Made by a program: the position numbers and the translations under genes. Below are positions 1 to 8,611 of a stretch of 37,489 nt of DNA, one piece after another. Each line of letters opens with the position of its first letter. The stretch's first letter is position 1. Under the pieces are notes generated by a model that saw only the letters and a list, made by a program, of their open reading frames with translations, did not search any database and was not told where the DNA came from. This DNA comes from Porticoccaceae bacterium (lineage in GTDB: Bacteria; Pseudomonadota; Gammaproteobacteria; Pseudomonadales; Porticoccaceae), in assembly GCA_023228865.1 (NCBI GenBank), contig JALOAH010000046.1, positions 1-37,489 of the forward strand. Reading direction: 5' to 3'.

Positions 1-514
1 CGTAGCTCAGCATCCGCAGCGCCAGGGATTCGCAGAGTGATGGCAATCCGGGTGGGACTTCGTAGCGCATAAAGCCGGTATCGTCGGCTCGGCTGACCCG
101 GGCGGCGATTCGTTGCAGCTCCTGTCCGGGGAAGTAGCTCTCGTGGGGTAGGGCCGCCCCCAGTTGCACCATGGTCTTGCTGCCAGTGGCCTGGATCAAA
201 TCCAGCGCCAGTCGCTGGCGCTTCACCAATATCGGCTTCAACTGGGCCTTGGCCGGGCTTTTTACCAGTTGTGCGGCGTCTTCGCCGCGCCATTTGACGA
301 AGAACCCTGAGCGCGGAACCGCTTCGATCATGCCCTGGTTTTCCAATAGCTTCTGCGCCTGGAGGACAGTATTGATGCTGACAGCATGGGTTTCCGCCAG
401 CACACGCGTTCCGGGAATTTTTTCTCCTGGACTGTAGCGTCCTGCCTGGATCTCCCTGGTCAGCTGGTCGGCGAGCTGCTCGTAGCGATGGAGTTGAAAG
501 CGTGGTGCGTCCAA
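1..514 (-). CDS. MocR-family (GntR-aminotransferase fusion) regulator, N-terminal part
   Basis: The gene runs off the left edge, so only about 171 codons are visible. Translation of the minus strand gives a GntR-type winged helix near the N-terminus, with YEQLADQLTREIQAGRY, then PGTRVLAE, then INTVLQAQKLLENQGMI and a wing ending RSGFFVK. A linker follows, then the start of a fold-type I aminotransferase domain (LGAALPHESYFPG). This combination defines MocR/PdxR/GabR regulators, which use PLP and often an amino compound as effector. No ATG or GTG lies in frame between the upstream stop and the winged helix, so the TTG at 514-512 is the best start, without a strong ribosome binding site. It diverges from a class IV aminotransferase gene, its likely target. 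The effector cannot be read from this fragment. Confidence 0.85.
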   Translation of the reverse strand, partial: MDAPRFQLHRYEQLADQLTREIQAGRYSPGEKIPGTRVLAETHAVSINTVLQAQKLLENQGMIEAVPRSGFFVKWRGEDAAQLVKSPAKAQLKPILVKRQRLALDLIQATGSKTMVQLGAALPHESYFPGQELQRIAARVSRADDTGFMRYEVPPGLPSLCESLALRMLSY

Positions 515-515
515 A

Positions 516-556
516 ATCTGTACCCGTTTAAATTGATATAAACTGTATCTGTACCC
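516..556. promoter_or_regulatory. Candidate MocR operator: two direct repeats ATCTGTACCC
   Basis: The decamer ATCTGTACCC occurs exactly at 516-525 and 547-556, 31 bp apart (about three helical turns). The second copy is preceded by CTGT, giving a CTGT-AT-CTGTACCC arrangement. MocR regulators such as GabR and PdxR are known to bind spaced direct repeats between themselves and their target. The site lies just upstream of the regulator's start and in front of the divergent aminotransferase operon, so it could control both. The repeats are seen; the binding is inferred. Confidence 0.6.
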
Positions 557-678
557 TTTCCTTGGAAAGATTACACTGTCTGCATTGCTCCCTCAATAGC
601 CTGAATCCGATGAGCCCATCAATGGCATCGTTATCTTTCAGACGGTACGGGAGCGTCAACTCTGTGAGGTGATATCGG

Positions 679-1584
679 ATGCAGGCCCAACCCATGTGTC
701 ATACAAAAACGAAGTACTCTTGCTGGAAGAATGGTGAGCTGGTGAGCGCTGACCAGGCGGTTGTTTCGATCTATGATCACGGTTTGCTATACGGTGACGG
801 CTGCTTCGAGGGGCTGCGTTTTTATCACCGGTGCCCCTTCCGGTTGGATCGTCACCTGGCGCGGCTGCGGCGCTCCCTCAGTGCTCTGGCGATCGCTATC
901 CCTTATACCAATGACACCCTTGCAGAAGCGGTCATGGCCTGTATTACTGGCTCGGGCATGGAAGATGGCTACCTGCGGATTTTGGTGACCCGAGGTGAGG
1001 GGGATATGGGGCTGAACCCCCGCAATTGCACCGCGCCCAATGTATTTATCATTCCCGCGTCACTGTCGTTGGTCAGTGATGAAAGCCGGCGCCAGGGGGT
1101 TAGCCTGATCACCAGCAGTATCAAGCGAGCAGTCGGTACAGGTCTGGATGCAAGGGTCAAATCTCTGAATTACCTGCATTCGGTTCTGGCCAGGGCGGAA
1201 GCGAATGCCGCCGGAGTTGATGAAGCCATCTTGCTAAACCAGTTTGGTCATGTGGCCGAATGCAGCGCCGAGAATATCTTTGTCGTCAAGGCGGGATCGC
1301 TGCTAACGCCGCCAGTTCAGGACGGTGCATTGGAAGGAATTACCCGAGAAACCCTGTTGGAGCTGGCGCCTCAACAAGGACTGGAGGCTCGCGAGCAGTC
1401 CCTCACCAGCTACGATCTTTACACTGCCGAGGAGTGTTTTATCTGCGGCAGCGGTGCGCGGTTGATTCCAGTTAAAACAATCGATGGTCGGCAGATCGCC
1501 CAGTGTCCTGGGCCTGTATATCAGCGGCTGTCACTGGCCTACCAGGCATTGATTGATGACGAATGTGGGGAGAAAAGACAATGA
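679..1584 (+). CDS. Class IV PLP aminotransferase (branched-chain aminotransferase-like)
   Basis: The 301-residue protein matches the fold-type IV aminotransferase family (IlvE, D-amino-acid transaminase, aminodeoxychorismate lyase). Landmarks are WKNGELV near residue 17, the GLLYGDGCFEGLRFY block at 36-49, the probable PLP-binding lysine K161 in VKSLNYL, and AECSAENIF at 193-201 with the acidic residue and Asn that contact the cofactor. A GAGGTG ribosome binding site lies about 8 nt before ATG 679. It is the first gene of a run with the DinB, thioesterase and hydrolase genes and probably under the divergent MocR regulator. IlvE-like is the closest description, but the locus context (not a leucine/isoleucine operon) suggests a different amino donor. 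Substrate is unassigned. Confidence 0.85.
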   Translation: MQAQPMCHTKTKYSCWKNGELVSADQAVVSIYDHGLLYGDGCFEGLRFYHRCPFRLDRHLARLRRSLSALAIAIPYTNDTLAEAVMACITGSGMEDGYLRILVTRGEGDMGLNPRNCTAPNVFIIPASLSLVSDESRRQGVSLITSSIKRAVGTGLDARVKSLNYLHSVLARAEANAAGVDEAILLNQFGHVAECSAENIFVVKAGSLLTPPVQDGALEGITRETLLELAPQQGLEAREQSLTSYDLYTAEECFICGSGARLIPVKTIDGRQIAQCPGPVYQRLSLAYQALIDDECGEKRQ

Positions 1585-2087
1585 CCTTCGACTTGGCCAG
1601 CTACGCCAACACCATGGCTCGCTACAACCAGTGGATAAATGGCAGTCTGTATTCGGCCGCAGCGACCTTGCCCCCTGAGCAGCGCCGGTCGGAGTGCGGC
1701 CTGTTCTTCGGCTCCATCTACAACACCCTCAATCACTTGCTGGTCTGCGACCTGATGTGGCTGGCCCGATTCAAAAGCGAGCCCGTCACAGTGAAAAGCC
1801 TGACCCAGGAGCTGTTCGGCGATTATGCCCAGTTGCGACAAGCCCGGGAGCAAACTGACAAGGACATTATTGCCTGGGCACAAAGCCTTGCGTTATCCCC
1901 ACCGCCCGAACGGTTGAACTATGTCAGTTTGTCGAGCAATACCGAGCGGAATGTGGACTTCGCTCAGGCTATTGTGCATTTCTTCAATCACCAAACCCAC
2001 CATCGTGGACAGGTGACAGCGGCGCTGTCCCAACAAGGCGTAGACTTCGGGGTGACAGACTTGATCTTTATGCCGGAGGAGAATTGA
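1581..2087 (+). CDS. DinB-family (DinB/YfiT four-helix) protein
   Basis: A 168-residue protein whose start ATG (1581) overlaps the stop of the aminotransferase gene in an ATGA junction, so the two are translationally coupled. It has the DinB/YfiT features: an N-terminal helix with YNQW at 15-18, NHLLVCDLMWLARF at 51-64, and NHQTHHRGQ at 136-144. H52, H137 and H141 fit the three-histidine metal site of the family. Members include thiol-dependent transferases, but most are uncharacterised. Its product may act on a thiol or on a metabolite made by the neighbouring enzymes; that is inference. An upstream in-frame ATG at 1563 would add six residues and is less likely. Confidence 0.8.
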   Translation: MTFDLASYANTMARYNQWINGSLYSAAATLPPEQRRSECGLFFGSIYNTLNHLLVCDLMWLARFKSEPVTVKSLTQELFGDYAQLRQAREQTDKDIIAWAQSLALSPPPERLNYVSLSSNTERNVDFAQAIVHFFNHQTHHRGQVTAALSQQGVDFGVTDLIFMPEEN

Positions 2088-2191
2088 CGACATTGATCCC
2101 TTTCACTTTTGGTTTTATTCATCATTTTCGAGAGACAGGCATCGAACAAAACGCAGTAAATTTTCAAATAAAAAATTAGGTAGGGAGTTAA

Positions 2192-2641
2192 ATGGTGGAA
2201 GCGAAAGATACAGGCTATGAATCCACGACACTCGAGAGTTTTGGCCGCCAAGCGGTGATGCAAACCCTGGAGGCGGAGCTGAGTATTCAGGGGCCAGGAA
2301 CCGTCTCCATCCGCTTTCCCTTCCAATCGCGGTTTACGCAACAGAACGGCTATATCCATGCAGGCATTGTCGCCACTATCCTGGACAGCGCCTGTGGCTA
2401 TGCCGCATTTACCCTGATGCCACAGGGGGCGGATGTGCTCACCGTGGAATTCAAGGTCAACCTGTTGCGCCCTGCCAAGGGGGATCACTTTGCCGCGAAG
2501 GCAACCGTGGTCAAGCCAGGCAAAACAATTTCTGTGGTGGAAGCTGCGTTGTACAGCTCGGAATATGGCGAAGAAAAGCCGGTAGTGACCATGACGGCAA
2601 CTATCATGACAATGTTGCAATCTTCAAAAATTAAGGAGTAG
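2192..2641 (+). CDS. PaaI-like hotdog-fold thioesterase
   Basis: This 149-residue protein is a single hotdog domain of the PaaI/YdiI type. The signature is QNGYIHAGIVATILDSACG at about 51-69, with H56 and D65 as probable catalytic positions, followed by the strand block LTVEFKVNLLRPAKGD typical of acyl-CoA thioesterases. An AGGGAG ribosome binding site precedes ATG 2192. A 104-nt AT-rich gap separates it from the DinB gene, so it may have its own promoter. Only 13 nt separate it from the next gene. Substrate is unknown; these enzymes hydrolyse short or aromatic acyl-CoAs. Confidence 0.85.
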   Translation: MVEAKDTGYESTTLESFGRQAVMQTLEAELSIQGPGTVSIRFPFQSRFTQQNGYIHAGIVATILDSACGYAAFTLMPQGADVLTVEFKVNLLRPAKGDHFAAKATVVKPGKTISVVEAALYSSEYGEEKPVVTMTATIMTMLQSSKIKE

Positions 2642-2654
2642 GCAGGAAAGGATA

Positions 2655-3311
2655 ATGAATGGCTACACAACCCCCGACCTAAACCACAGCGCGTTGATCA
2701 GCATCGATGTACAAAACGACTTTGTGCTTGATGATGCCCCCGCCCGCATTCCAGGCACGCTGGAAGCGGTTCCGGCAATGAGAAGGGTGATTCAGTCGTT
2801 TCGAGACAGCGATTTACCGGTTATCCATGTTATCCGCTTGTACCTGCCGGATGGCTCCAATGTGGACTTATGCCGCCGTGCTGCCGTTGAGCGAGGAGCC
2901 CGTATCGCGATACCGGAAAGTGACGGTGCTGAGCTTGTTGCATCATTGAAGCCCAATAGTGATACCCGCTTGAATGCCCAATTATTGTTGTCGGGTGGTG
3001 TCCAGGAAATTGGTCGCAATGAGTTTGTTTTTTTCAAGCCCCGGTGGGGCGCCTTTTACCAGACAGGACTGGAAAATTTCCTGCGAGGGCGAGGTATCAA
3101 TACCTTGGTGTTTCTGGGTTGTAACTATCCCAATTGTCCCCGCACCAGTATCTACGAGGCCAGTGAGCGGGATTTCAAGGCTATGCTGGTCACGGATGCG
3201 ATTTCTCAGCTCTATCCCAAGGGAGAAGAAGAGATGAAAAATATTGGCGTGACACTCTGCTCCTCCGAAAATCTGGGCCAGTTGTTACCGGCATCCATTT
3301 GTAAAAAATGA
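2655..3311 (+). CDS. Isochorismatase-like cysteine hydrolase
   Basis: A 218-residue member of the isochorismatase/nicotinamidase hydrolase superfamily. The Asp-Lys-Cys triad is visible as D18 in SIDVQNDF, K128 in FFKPRWGAF and C161 in GCNYPNCPRTS. The tail VTDAISQLYPKGEEEMKN is also typical. Family members cleave amide or enol-ether bonds (nicotinamide, N-carbamoyl compounds, isochorismate). With an aminotransferase, a DinB protein and a thioesterase upstream, this may close a small catabolic pathway for a nitrogen compound, which would fit MocR control, but no specific substrate can be stated. An AGGAAAGG ribosome binding site sits just before ATG 2655. Confidence 0.85.
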   Translation: MNGYTTPDLNHSALISIDVQNDFVLDDAPARIPGTLEAVPAMRRVIQSFRDSDLPVIHVIRLYLPDGSNVDLCRRAAVERGARIAIPESDGAELVASLKPNSDTRLNAQLLLSGGVQEIGRNEFVFFKPRWGAFYQTGLENFLRGRGINTLVFLGCNYPNCPRTSIYEASERDFKAMLVTDAISQLYPKGEEEMKNIGVTLCSSENLGQLLPASICKK

Positions 3312-3680
3312 TTTGGCGGAGTCAGCATGAGTGGGTACTACGGGTGAACGAACATTAAAGTGGAGTGGCGGTGTGATCGTGCCGGAGAAATACATCCCGT
3401 CATTTGTGAGTGTCAATACTGCACAGCCCATAATGCCGCAGCATAGTGCCCTGGAAACCGGTGATCGAACAGCGATTGGGGTAATCCCTGTCGGCGGTGG
3501 TTCGGGGCAGTGGTGTCAGTTGGGAAGTCGGTCGGCAGCGGGGGCACGGCATTGGCTAATCATCCATGAACCGATGCACTCAAGTATCCAGTGGTCTCCA
3601 AAGAATGACCTGAATTTTCTAGCGCTGTGATTTGCCTGCTAATCCTTCGGGTTGTAAGAACCCGGAGGATTAGCAATTTA
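3312..3680. other. Gene-poor intergenic stretch between two convergent gene groups
   Basis: About 370 bp between the hydrolase gene (plus) and the end of the small membrane-protein gene (minus). Open frames here, such as 3331-3630, show no domain, no good ribosome binding site and no recognisable translation, so I call none. The only clear structure is the inverted repeat at 3637-3675. Confidence 0.6.
3637..3675. terminator. Long stem-loop between convergent genes (possible terminator)
   Basis: Two 17-nt arms (3637-3653 and 3659-3675) are reverse complements with one mismatch around a 5-nt loop. It lies 5 nt beyond the stop of the minus-strand small membrane-protein gene and between convergent operons, so a terminator or transcript-end stabiliser is likely. 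There is no strong T-run on either side, so intrinsic termination is not certain. Confidence 0.55.
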
Positions 3681-3872
3681 TCAACGGCTGTTTTTCGAAG
3701 CGCGCCGGTTGAAATGGACCACCAGAATGATAGGAATCCCCAAGGCCAGCCAGGAAATTCCATCGAACACACCGTCACCCACCAGGGCCGCAATCAAGCC
3801 AATAAAACTGATCACGCCAACCCAGAAGGGCACCGCAAAAATCTGCCACAACGTGCGTCCATTGGTGTTCAT
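3681..3872 (-). CDS. Small two-helix membrane protein at end of receptor/PepSY operon
   Basis: A 63-residue protein starting at ATG 3872, which overlaps the stop of the PepSY gene in an ATGA junction; this overlap fixes the start. The sequence has two hydrophobic segments, around residues 10-32 (WQIFAVPFWVGVISFIGLIA) and 37-53, followed by a basic tail (NRRASKNSR) that should face the cytoplasm. I do not recognise the family. Its tight coupling to the PepSY membrane protein suggests a small accessory subunit of the same inner-membrane iron reductase or transporter. Confidence 0.7.
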   Translation of the reverse strand: MNTNGRTLWQIFAVPFWVGVISFIGLIAALVGDGVFDGISWLALGIPIILVVHFNRRASKNSR

Positions 3873-5020
3873 CGGGCTATCTCCTGCATGCCTCCTCCTG
3901 TTTCCACTTCGGCGATGTGCTGGCGCACCGGGCTCTTGCGTCTTCCCCACCATAGGTACAGGCCACTCACCAGGACGACGATGGTGATGATATCGAGAAT
4001 GGCCCAGATGATTTTTAGCGGCAGACCGCCGTAATCGCCAAAGTGAAGAGGCTGTGAGAGCAACAGCCCCTGAATATACCAGGGCATGGAGCGGGAATCA
4101 GTCAATGCCCCGGTCTGTGCATCCACCAATGCTGGTTGCAGCAGTCGTGATGTGACAGGCGTCTTGCCGTTCATGAAGACGGCGTAATGGTGCAGGCTGG
4201 AAAACATTGTGCCAGGGTAGGCAACGAAGTTTACCTCCATATCCGATACCGCCTTCCGTGCGGTTTCCATGGCGGTCTCAAGAGACCCCAATTCCGTGGC
4301 TGGCGGCAGGTCTTTGTAAGGGGCGACCATTTCCGCAAGCTGGTCCTGCTGCCAAACTCCCAGCAATACCTGACTCAGGGTGTTGATGCTGCCTGTAATA
4401 CCAACCACCAGCGCCCAGACGAGGGTGACCACGCCCAGCAGGTTGTGAAGGTCAAGCCATTTGAGCCGTGAACTCCTGTCCTTGCGGACAGTGCCAAAAT
4501 CCAGCTTGCGCATAAACGGCGCATAGAGCACCACACCCGACACGATGGCAACCACGAACAACAGCCCCATGAAACCCAGAAACAACATGCCCGGCAGGCC
4601 CGCGAACATGTCCACGTGGAGTTTGAACATGATGTACATAAAGCCTTCATCCGCCGCCGGCTCATCCAGAACCTTGGCGGTGCGGGAATCGACCACCACA
4701 AAATTATTCTCGTCTGGTGGTGCCTCCATGGAACTGGCCATGGAAACAAGGGTGAGGTTGGGATGGTGGTCAGCGTCCCAGAACATATAGCGAATCACAT
4801 TGTCGGGGCGCTGTAGACGAGCCGCCTCTGCGATACGATCCATACTGGTAGCGGGTAACTCGGGCGACATTTCCGGCGCTTCAACTTCATCCATGAGATA
4901 GTGCTCGATTTCCTCATGGAATATGAGCGGCAAACCGGTGACGCACAACATCAGCAAAGACAGTGTGCAAACAAGGCTCGTCCACTTGTGAATCAGATAC
5001 CAGGATTTAATCGACATCAT
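3869..5020 (-). CDS. PepSY-associated TM-helix protein (putative ferric-siderophore reductase)
   Basis: A 383-residue inner-membrane protein of the PepSY_TM family. It opens with IHKWTSLVCTLSLLMLCVTG (first helix), has a periplasmic part, two helices around FAGLPGMLFLGFMGLL and VAIVSGVVLYAPF, the LDLHNLLGVVTLVWALVV helix, a PepSY-like periplasmic region containing SLHHYAVF, and a last helix before WWGRRKSPVRQ. Conserved histidines in or next to the helices are candidate heme ligands. FoxB, a family member, is a heme-containing ferrisiderophore reductase. It lies 21 nt after the receptor gene, so it probably reduces iron from the siderophore delivered by that receptor. GGAGAGAG precedes the start. 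Confidence 0.85.
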   Translation of the reverse strand: MMSIKSWYLIHKWTSLVCTLSLLMLCVTGLPLIFHEEIEHYLMDEVEAPEMSPELPATSMDRIAEAARLQRPDNVIRYMFWDADHHPNLTLVSMASSMEAPPDENNFVVVDSRTAKVLDEPAADEGFMYIMFKLHVDMFAGLPGMLFLGFMGLLFVVAIVSGVVLYAPFMRKLDFGTVRKDRSSRLKWLDLHNLLGVVTLVWALVVGITGSINTLSQVLLGVWQQDQLAEMVAPYKDLPPATELGSLETAMETARKAVSDMEVNFVAYPGTMFSSLHHYAVFMNGKTPVTSRLLQPALVDAQTGALTDSRSMPWYIQGLLLSQPLHFGDYGGLPLKIIWAILDIITIVVLVSGLYLWWGRRKSPVRQHIAEVETGGGMQEIAR

Positions 5021-5041
5021 CTCTCTCCACCGTTACCGGAA

Positions 5042-7477
5042 TCAAAAATCCACCGTCGCCGATACGAGCAGGGTTCGCGCCTCTCCCAGATGCAAATAGC
5101 CGGCAGTGGCCACACCCCAATAGGATTCGTCGAACACATTCTCGACAGTGGCTCGCAACACCACGGGTTTGTTACCAACGGCCAGCTGATAGCGGGCGCC
5201 AACATCGGTGCGAACCCAATCGTCAACCTCCTGGGTATTTGCCTGGTTCACATATTGTTCCCCGGTGTAGACCACCCTGGCGTGCAGTGTTAGACCGGTG
5301 AGGAAGGGTGTCTCCCATTCGCCCCGCAGATTTGCCTGGAGTTCGGGCACGCCGATGCCTTCCTTGCCCTCGGTTGCCGGATTGCTGGTATTACTCAGCT
5401 CGGAATCCATCCAGGCCAAACCGGCGTTGAGGCGTACAGAGGGTAGGGGTTCACCGAACAGGGTCAATTCCAGGCCGCGATGGCGCTGCTCACCGTTGAC
5501 GGAAAAAGTGTTGCCAACGCGGACGCCGCTGGGTTTGTCAAACTCATACAGTGCGACGGAACCGTACAGCGTTCCCCAATCAATCTTGATGCCAATTTCT
5601 TTCTGTTTGGATTCCAGGGGAGGAAAGACCTCGCCGGGGTTGGTAAGGGTAGGATCGTTGGGCGCACTCGGCCCCTGGCTGAGTCCTTCGATATAACTGG
5701 CGTAGAGGGACACATTCTCCCCGGGCTTGATCACAATGCCTGCAACTGGCGTGGTTGCATCTTCATCGTAGCCCGCACCCGATGGCTGGCCGGTGACAAA
5801 GTTGAAGTTCTGTACCTCCACTTGCTGGCGCCGCGCCCCCAAGGTCAGCTGGACGCGTTCATCCATAAAGGACAGGGTGTCGGCAAACGCGTAACTGGTT
5901 AGTAGCGTCTCGTTATATCGGTTCAGGTTTGGCTCAATACCTTCGCGGCTGACGTGAGTGAGCGTTACAGGCTGGTAGAGATTGGCTCCCTGGAATGGAA
6001 AGCCCGTGTAAAAGAAGATATCCGCGTTCTGCTCCACCCGGGTGTAGCCCAGCGTCCATTCGTGGGTGACAGGCCCTGTGGCGAAGTTGCCCAGGGCGCC
6101 AACCTCGTTGGATGTGGATTCAACATTGAATATCTGCCAGGCAGGCGCGTAGAGGTAATCCCCGGATTCGTTGCTCAACAGGGGGTTGCCGGTCAGGGAA
6201 TCCATGCTGCTGTGGCGCTCCCCAGAACCGGCGTAAACGGTCACGGCATCTGTAACGTCGAATTCCATGCGGGCGACAGCGGAAAAGTCCTCCATATCCA
6301 GATCGCCCCATCGCCCTGGATAACTGGTTTCACCGCCGGGAGGTGACGGAATGTCGATGATGGCGGGATCGAGAGAAAACTGACGCACCACGCCGTCGAT
6401 CACCTGATTCTGATGGAGAATATCCGCCGACAACCGCAATGCTCCCTTGTCGTAATCCAGCCCCATGGAAAACACTTTCTCACTGGTGGATTGAAAGTCC
6501 ACAGTGGAGTCGCCACTACGCGACGCGGCATTGAGGCGCACGCCGAGTTCGTCTTCATCGCCAAACCGCCGGCCCACATCCAGATGACCGCCGTAGATAG
6601 AGTCGGAGAGGTATTCCGCAGTTACTCGTGTCAGTGGTTCCGCTCCGGCCCTCTTGGGGGCGATATTGATCGCACCGCCCACATTGCCGCTGGGCGGCAT
6701 ACCATTCAGCAGGGCGCTTGGGCCTTTCATAACCTCGACCCGCTCCGCCATCTCGATGGGCACACGGAAGTAGGGCATCAGCCCGAATATGCCATTGAGG
6801 GCAACATCCTGGCTGGCGACGGGGAAACCCCGTATGGTGAAATCCTCGTTGATATTGGTGCGCGCGCTGGCGCTTCGAACCGATGGTTCCTCGATTAACA
6901 CATCGAGAATACTCCGCGCCTGTTGATCCTGAATGGCCGCTTCCGTATAGCTGGTTACACTGAAGGGCGTTTGCATAATATCCGTATTGCCCAGCATGCC
7001 AAGCCGGGCGCCGCTGGCCACATGACCACCGGCATAGGCTTCCGGTAAAACTGCCCTGGTACTAATCGATGTGGCACTGACTTTTACCGGTGGCAAGGTC
7101 TGTACATCCCCGTCGGCTTCAGCCGTTATCACGTAGCCTTCCGGGGCTTTTCTTGCCTGAAGCCCGCTATTGGCAAGCAATGCGGCGATGCCCTTCTCAA
7201 GGGTGTAGTTGCCCTTCAATCCGGCCGTTGTTTTATCCTCGGCAATAGAAGCCTCGAAGGACAAAGCCACCCCGGCCTGTCGCGCGAGCTGGTTCAGGGC
7301 TCTGGTCAGTGATCCGGCGGGAAGGTCAAGGCTGAGAACAGCAGTGGGCTGGGTTTGCTGGACAGGCTCTTGGGCATTGGCCAGCAGTGGATTTACTGAG
7401 GACACCGTTCCAGCCGCTACCAGTGCAAAGGTACAAAGGCCACTCATAAGAGCCTGCCTGGGGGTTCGACTACGCAT
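5042..7477 (-). CDS. TonB-dependent siderophore receptor with STN signalling domain (Block A)
   Basis: An 811-residue outer-membrane receptor. A signal peptide covers about residues 1-36 (cleavage near LLANAQ). The STN/secretin-like signalling domain spans about 46-120 (LDLPAGSLTRALNQLARQAG), then a TonB box LPPVKVSA at 128-135, a plug with IRGFPV and VEVMKGPSALLNGMPPSGNVGG, and a 22-strand-type barrel ending in VDF with a terminal Phe. STN receptors bind the ferric siderophore and relay occupancy to a FecR protein in the periplasm. The gene is downstream of its fecI-fecR pair and followed by the PepSY gene. GGAG precedes ATG 7477, and a candidate ECF promoter lies about 58 nt upstream. Confidence 0.92.
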   Translation of the reverse strand: MRSRTPRQALMSGLCTFALVAAGTVSSVNPLLANAQEPVQQTQPTAVLSLDLPAGSLTRALNQLARQAGVALSFEASIAEDKTTAGLKGNYTLEKGIAALLANSGLQARKAPEGYVITAEADGDVQTLPPVKVSATSISTRAVLPEAYAGGHVASGARLGMLGNTDIMQTPFSVTSYTEAAIQDQQARSILDVLIEEPSVRSASARTNINEDFTIRGFPVASQDVALNGIFGLMPYFRVPIEMAERVEVMKGPSALLNGMPPSGNVGGAINIAPKRAGAEPLTRVTAEYLSDSIYGGHLDVGRRFGDEDELGVRLNAASRSGDSTVDFQSTSEKVFSMGLDYDKGALRLSADILHQNQVIDGVVRQFSLDPAIIDIPSPPGGETSYPGRWGDLDMEDFSAVARMEFDVTDAVTVYAGSGERHSSMDSLTGNPLLSNESGDYLYAPAWQIFNVESTSNEVGALGNFATGPVTHEWTLGYTRVEQNADIFFYTGFPFQGANLYQPVTLTHVSREGIEPNLNRYNETLLTSYAFADTLSFMDERVQLTLGARRQQVEVQNFNFVTGQPSGAGYDEDATTPVAGIVIKPGENVSLYASYIEGLSQGPSAPNDPTLTNPGEVFPPLESKQKEIGIKIDWGTLYGSVALYEFDKPSGVRVGNTFSVNGEQRHRGLELTLFGEPLPSVRLNAGLAWMDSELSNTSNPATEGKEGIGVPELQANLRGEWETPFLTGLTLHARVVYTGEQYVNQANTQEVDDWVRTDVGARYQLAVGNKPVVLRATVENVFDESYWGVATAGYLHLGEARTLLVSATVDF

Positions 7478-7534
7478 ACTGACTCCTTTTTAGCCGCCGT
7501 GGCGGGGCATTCAAATGGGATAATCAGTAGTGAT

Positions 7535-7559
7535 GACGAGCGAATTGGCAAACGGGATA
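7535..7559 (-). promoter_or_regulatory. Candidate ECF-sigma promoter of the Block A receptor
   Basis: On the minus strand, TATCCC (7559-7554) is followed after 15 nt by CGTC (7538-7535) within CGCTCGTCATCA. That string differs at only two positions from CGTTCGTCATTA in front of the TonB operon at 23574. Many iron-starvation sigma promoters carry CGT at the -10 position. Just downstream, ACTGATTATC (7528-7519) resembles half of a Fur site and is also present in the Fur box at 9926. Inferred from motif comparison only. Confidence 0.5.
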
Positions 7560-7568
7560 AAAGAATCT

Positions 7569-8609
7569 CTATTTTTTTGAAACCACCGTCAGTAATGGCG
7601 AGTAGTGGACGATCTCTACAGGCAAGCTGCGGGCGAGCACCGCCAATGCCCGCTCTGGATTATCCAGTGGGGACACACCGGATACATTGAAGCGCGCCAA
7701 CTCGTCGTGGTTCACACGGATAACCCCCCAACGGTAGCGACCGATCTCATCCAGCACTTTCACCAGGGGCTGATTTTCGACAACCAGGGTGCTGGCGTTC
7801 CAATCGTGCTCAAAGCCTGGGTCAACGGGTTCAGGGGTGGCTACGCCGTTATGTCCTACGGTGGTGCGCTGTCCCGCTCCCAAGCGTTCACAGTGGTGGC
7901 GCTCGGCTTCCCGCAGAGTACACGCCTCCACACGGGATTCCAGTACCGTCACCTCGGTCGCATTGCCCCGGTCATACACGCTGTAACGGGTGCCTAACGC
8001 GGTCGCTGTGCCATGCCTGCTAACAACCCTGAGTGGCCGTTCAGGGTCACTGGCCACACTGAGGTTTACTTCGCCCTGCAGCAATCGAATCCGCCGTTCA
8101 CCCGCGGAATATTCCACGTTGATGGCAGAGAACGAGTTGAGAACCACGCGGCTCTGGTCCGGCAGGACAACCGTTCGTTGTTCTCCCAGGCCAGATCTGT
8201 GATCCGAGAGCAGGTAATCCAGCGATAAATAATGCGCCAGGGTGACACCAGTGGATACAGGCCGATAGCTTTGCATAACGGCGACCAGGCCTGATAGCAC
8301 AATCAACAGCCCGCAAGTGACGATCACGGCCAGTTGTCGCTGGCTTTGCTTGTCGTCGTTTTCATCGTCAAGGGCCTGCCGGAGAGCCTGCCGGGCCGGC
8401 GCGGAGGCGGCCGGGTCGAAACGACCCCACACGGCAGCCAGTTCTTCATAGGCTCTGGCATTCTCCGGATCAGTTACCCAAGTGGTGAACAGGCGTCGAT
8501 CCTCTTCATCTACTTCCCCGGAGTGCAGCGCCACATGCCACTCGGCAGCCTGTTGTAACAGCTCATCCCACACGTGCCCACGGGCTTGATCCCCGGCAAT
8601 AGTGCTCAT
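7569..8609 (-). CDS. FecR-family anti-sigma factor (Block A)
   Basis: A 346-residue single-span inner-membrane protein. The start ATG 8609 lies 2 nt after the sigma gene stop, and an in-frame upstream start inside the sigma gene is unlikely. The cytoplasmic N-terminal FecR region (AAEWHVALHSGEVDEEDRR, residues 21-39) binds the sigma factor. The transmembrane helix is about 92-112, and the periplasmic FecR domain holds LPDQSRVVLNSFSAINVEY and the ALGTRYSV motif with G206-T207, the site of self-cleavage in studied FecR proteins. Its C-terminal STN-like part would contact the receptor. It has no twin-arginine motif before the helix, unlike two other FecR proteins here. Confidence 0.9.
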   Translation of the reverse strand: MSTIAGDQARGHVWDELLQQAAEWHVALHSGEVDEEDRRLFTTWVTDPENARAYEELAAVWGRFDPAASAPARQALRQALDDENDDKQSQRQLAVIVTCGLLIVLSGLVAVMQSYRPVSTGVTLAHYLSLDYLLSDHRSGLGEQRTVVLPDQSRVVLNSFSAINVEYSAGERRIRLLQGEVNLSVASDPERPLRVVSRHGTATALGTRYSVYDRGNATEVTVLESRVEACTLREAERHHCERLGAGQRTTVGHNGVATPEPVDPGFEHDWNASTLVVENQPLVKVLDEIGRYRWGVIRVNHDELARFNVSGVSPLDNPERALAVLARSLPVEIVHYSPLLTVVSKK

Positions 8610-8611
8610 CT

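Noticed and set aside
1988..2620. Minus-strand open frame of 210 codons
   Set aside because: Spans the gap and the antisense of the DinB and thioesterase genes; no domain and no promoter or ribosome binding site.
3331..3630. Open frame of 99 codons in the intergenic stretch
   Set aside because: No recognisable domain, poor start context, low-complexity composition; not supported as a gene.
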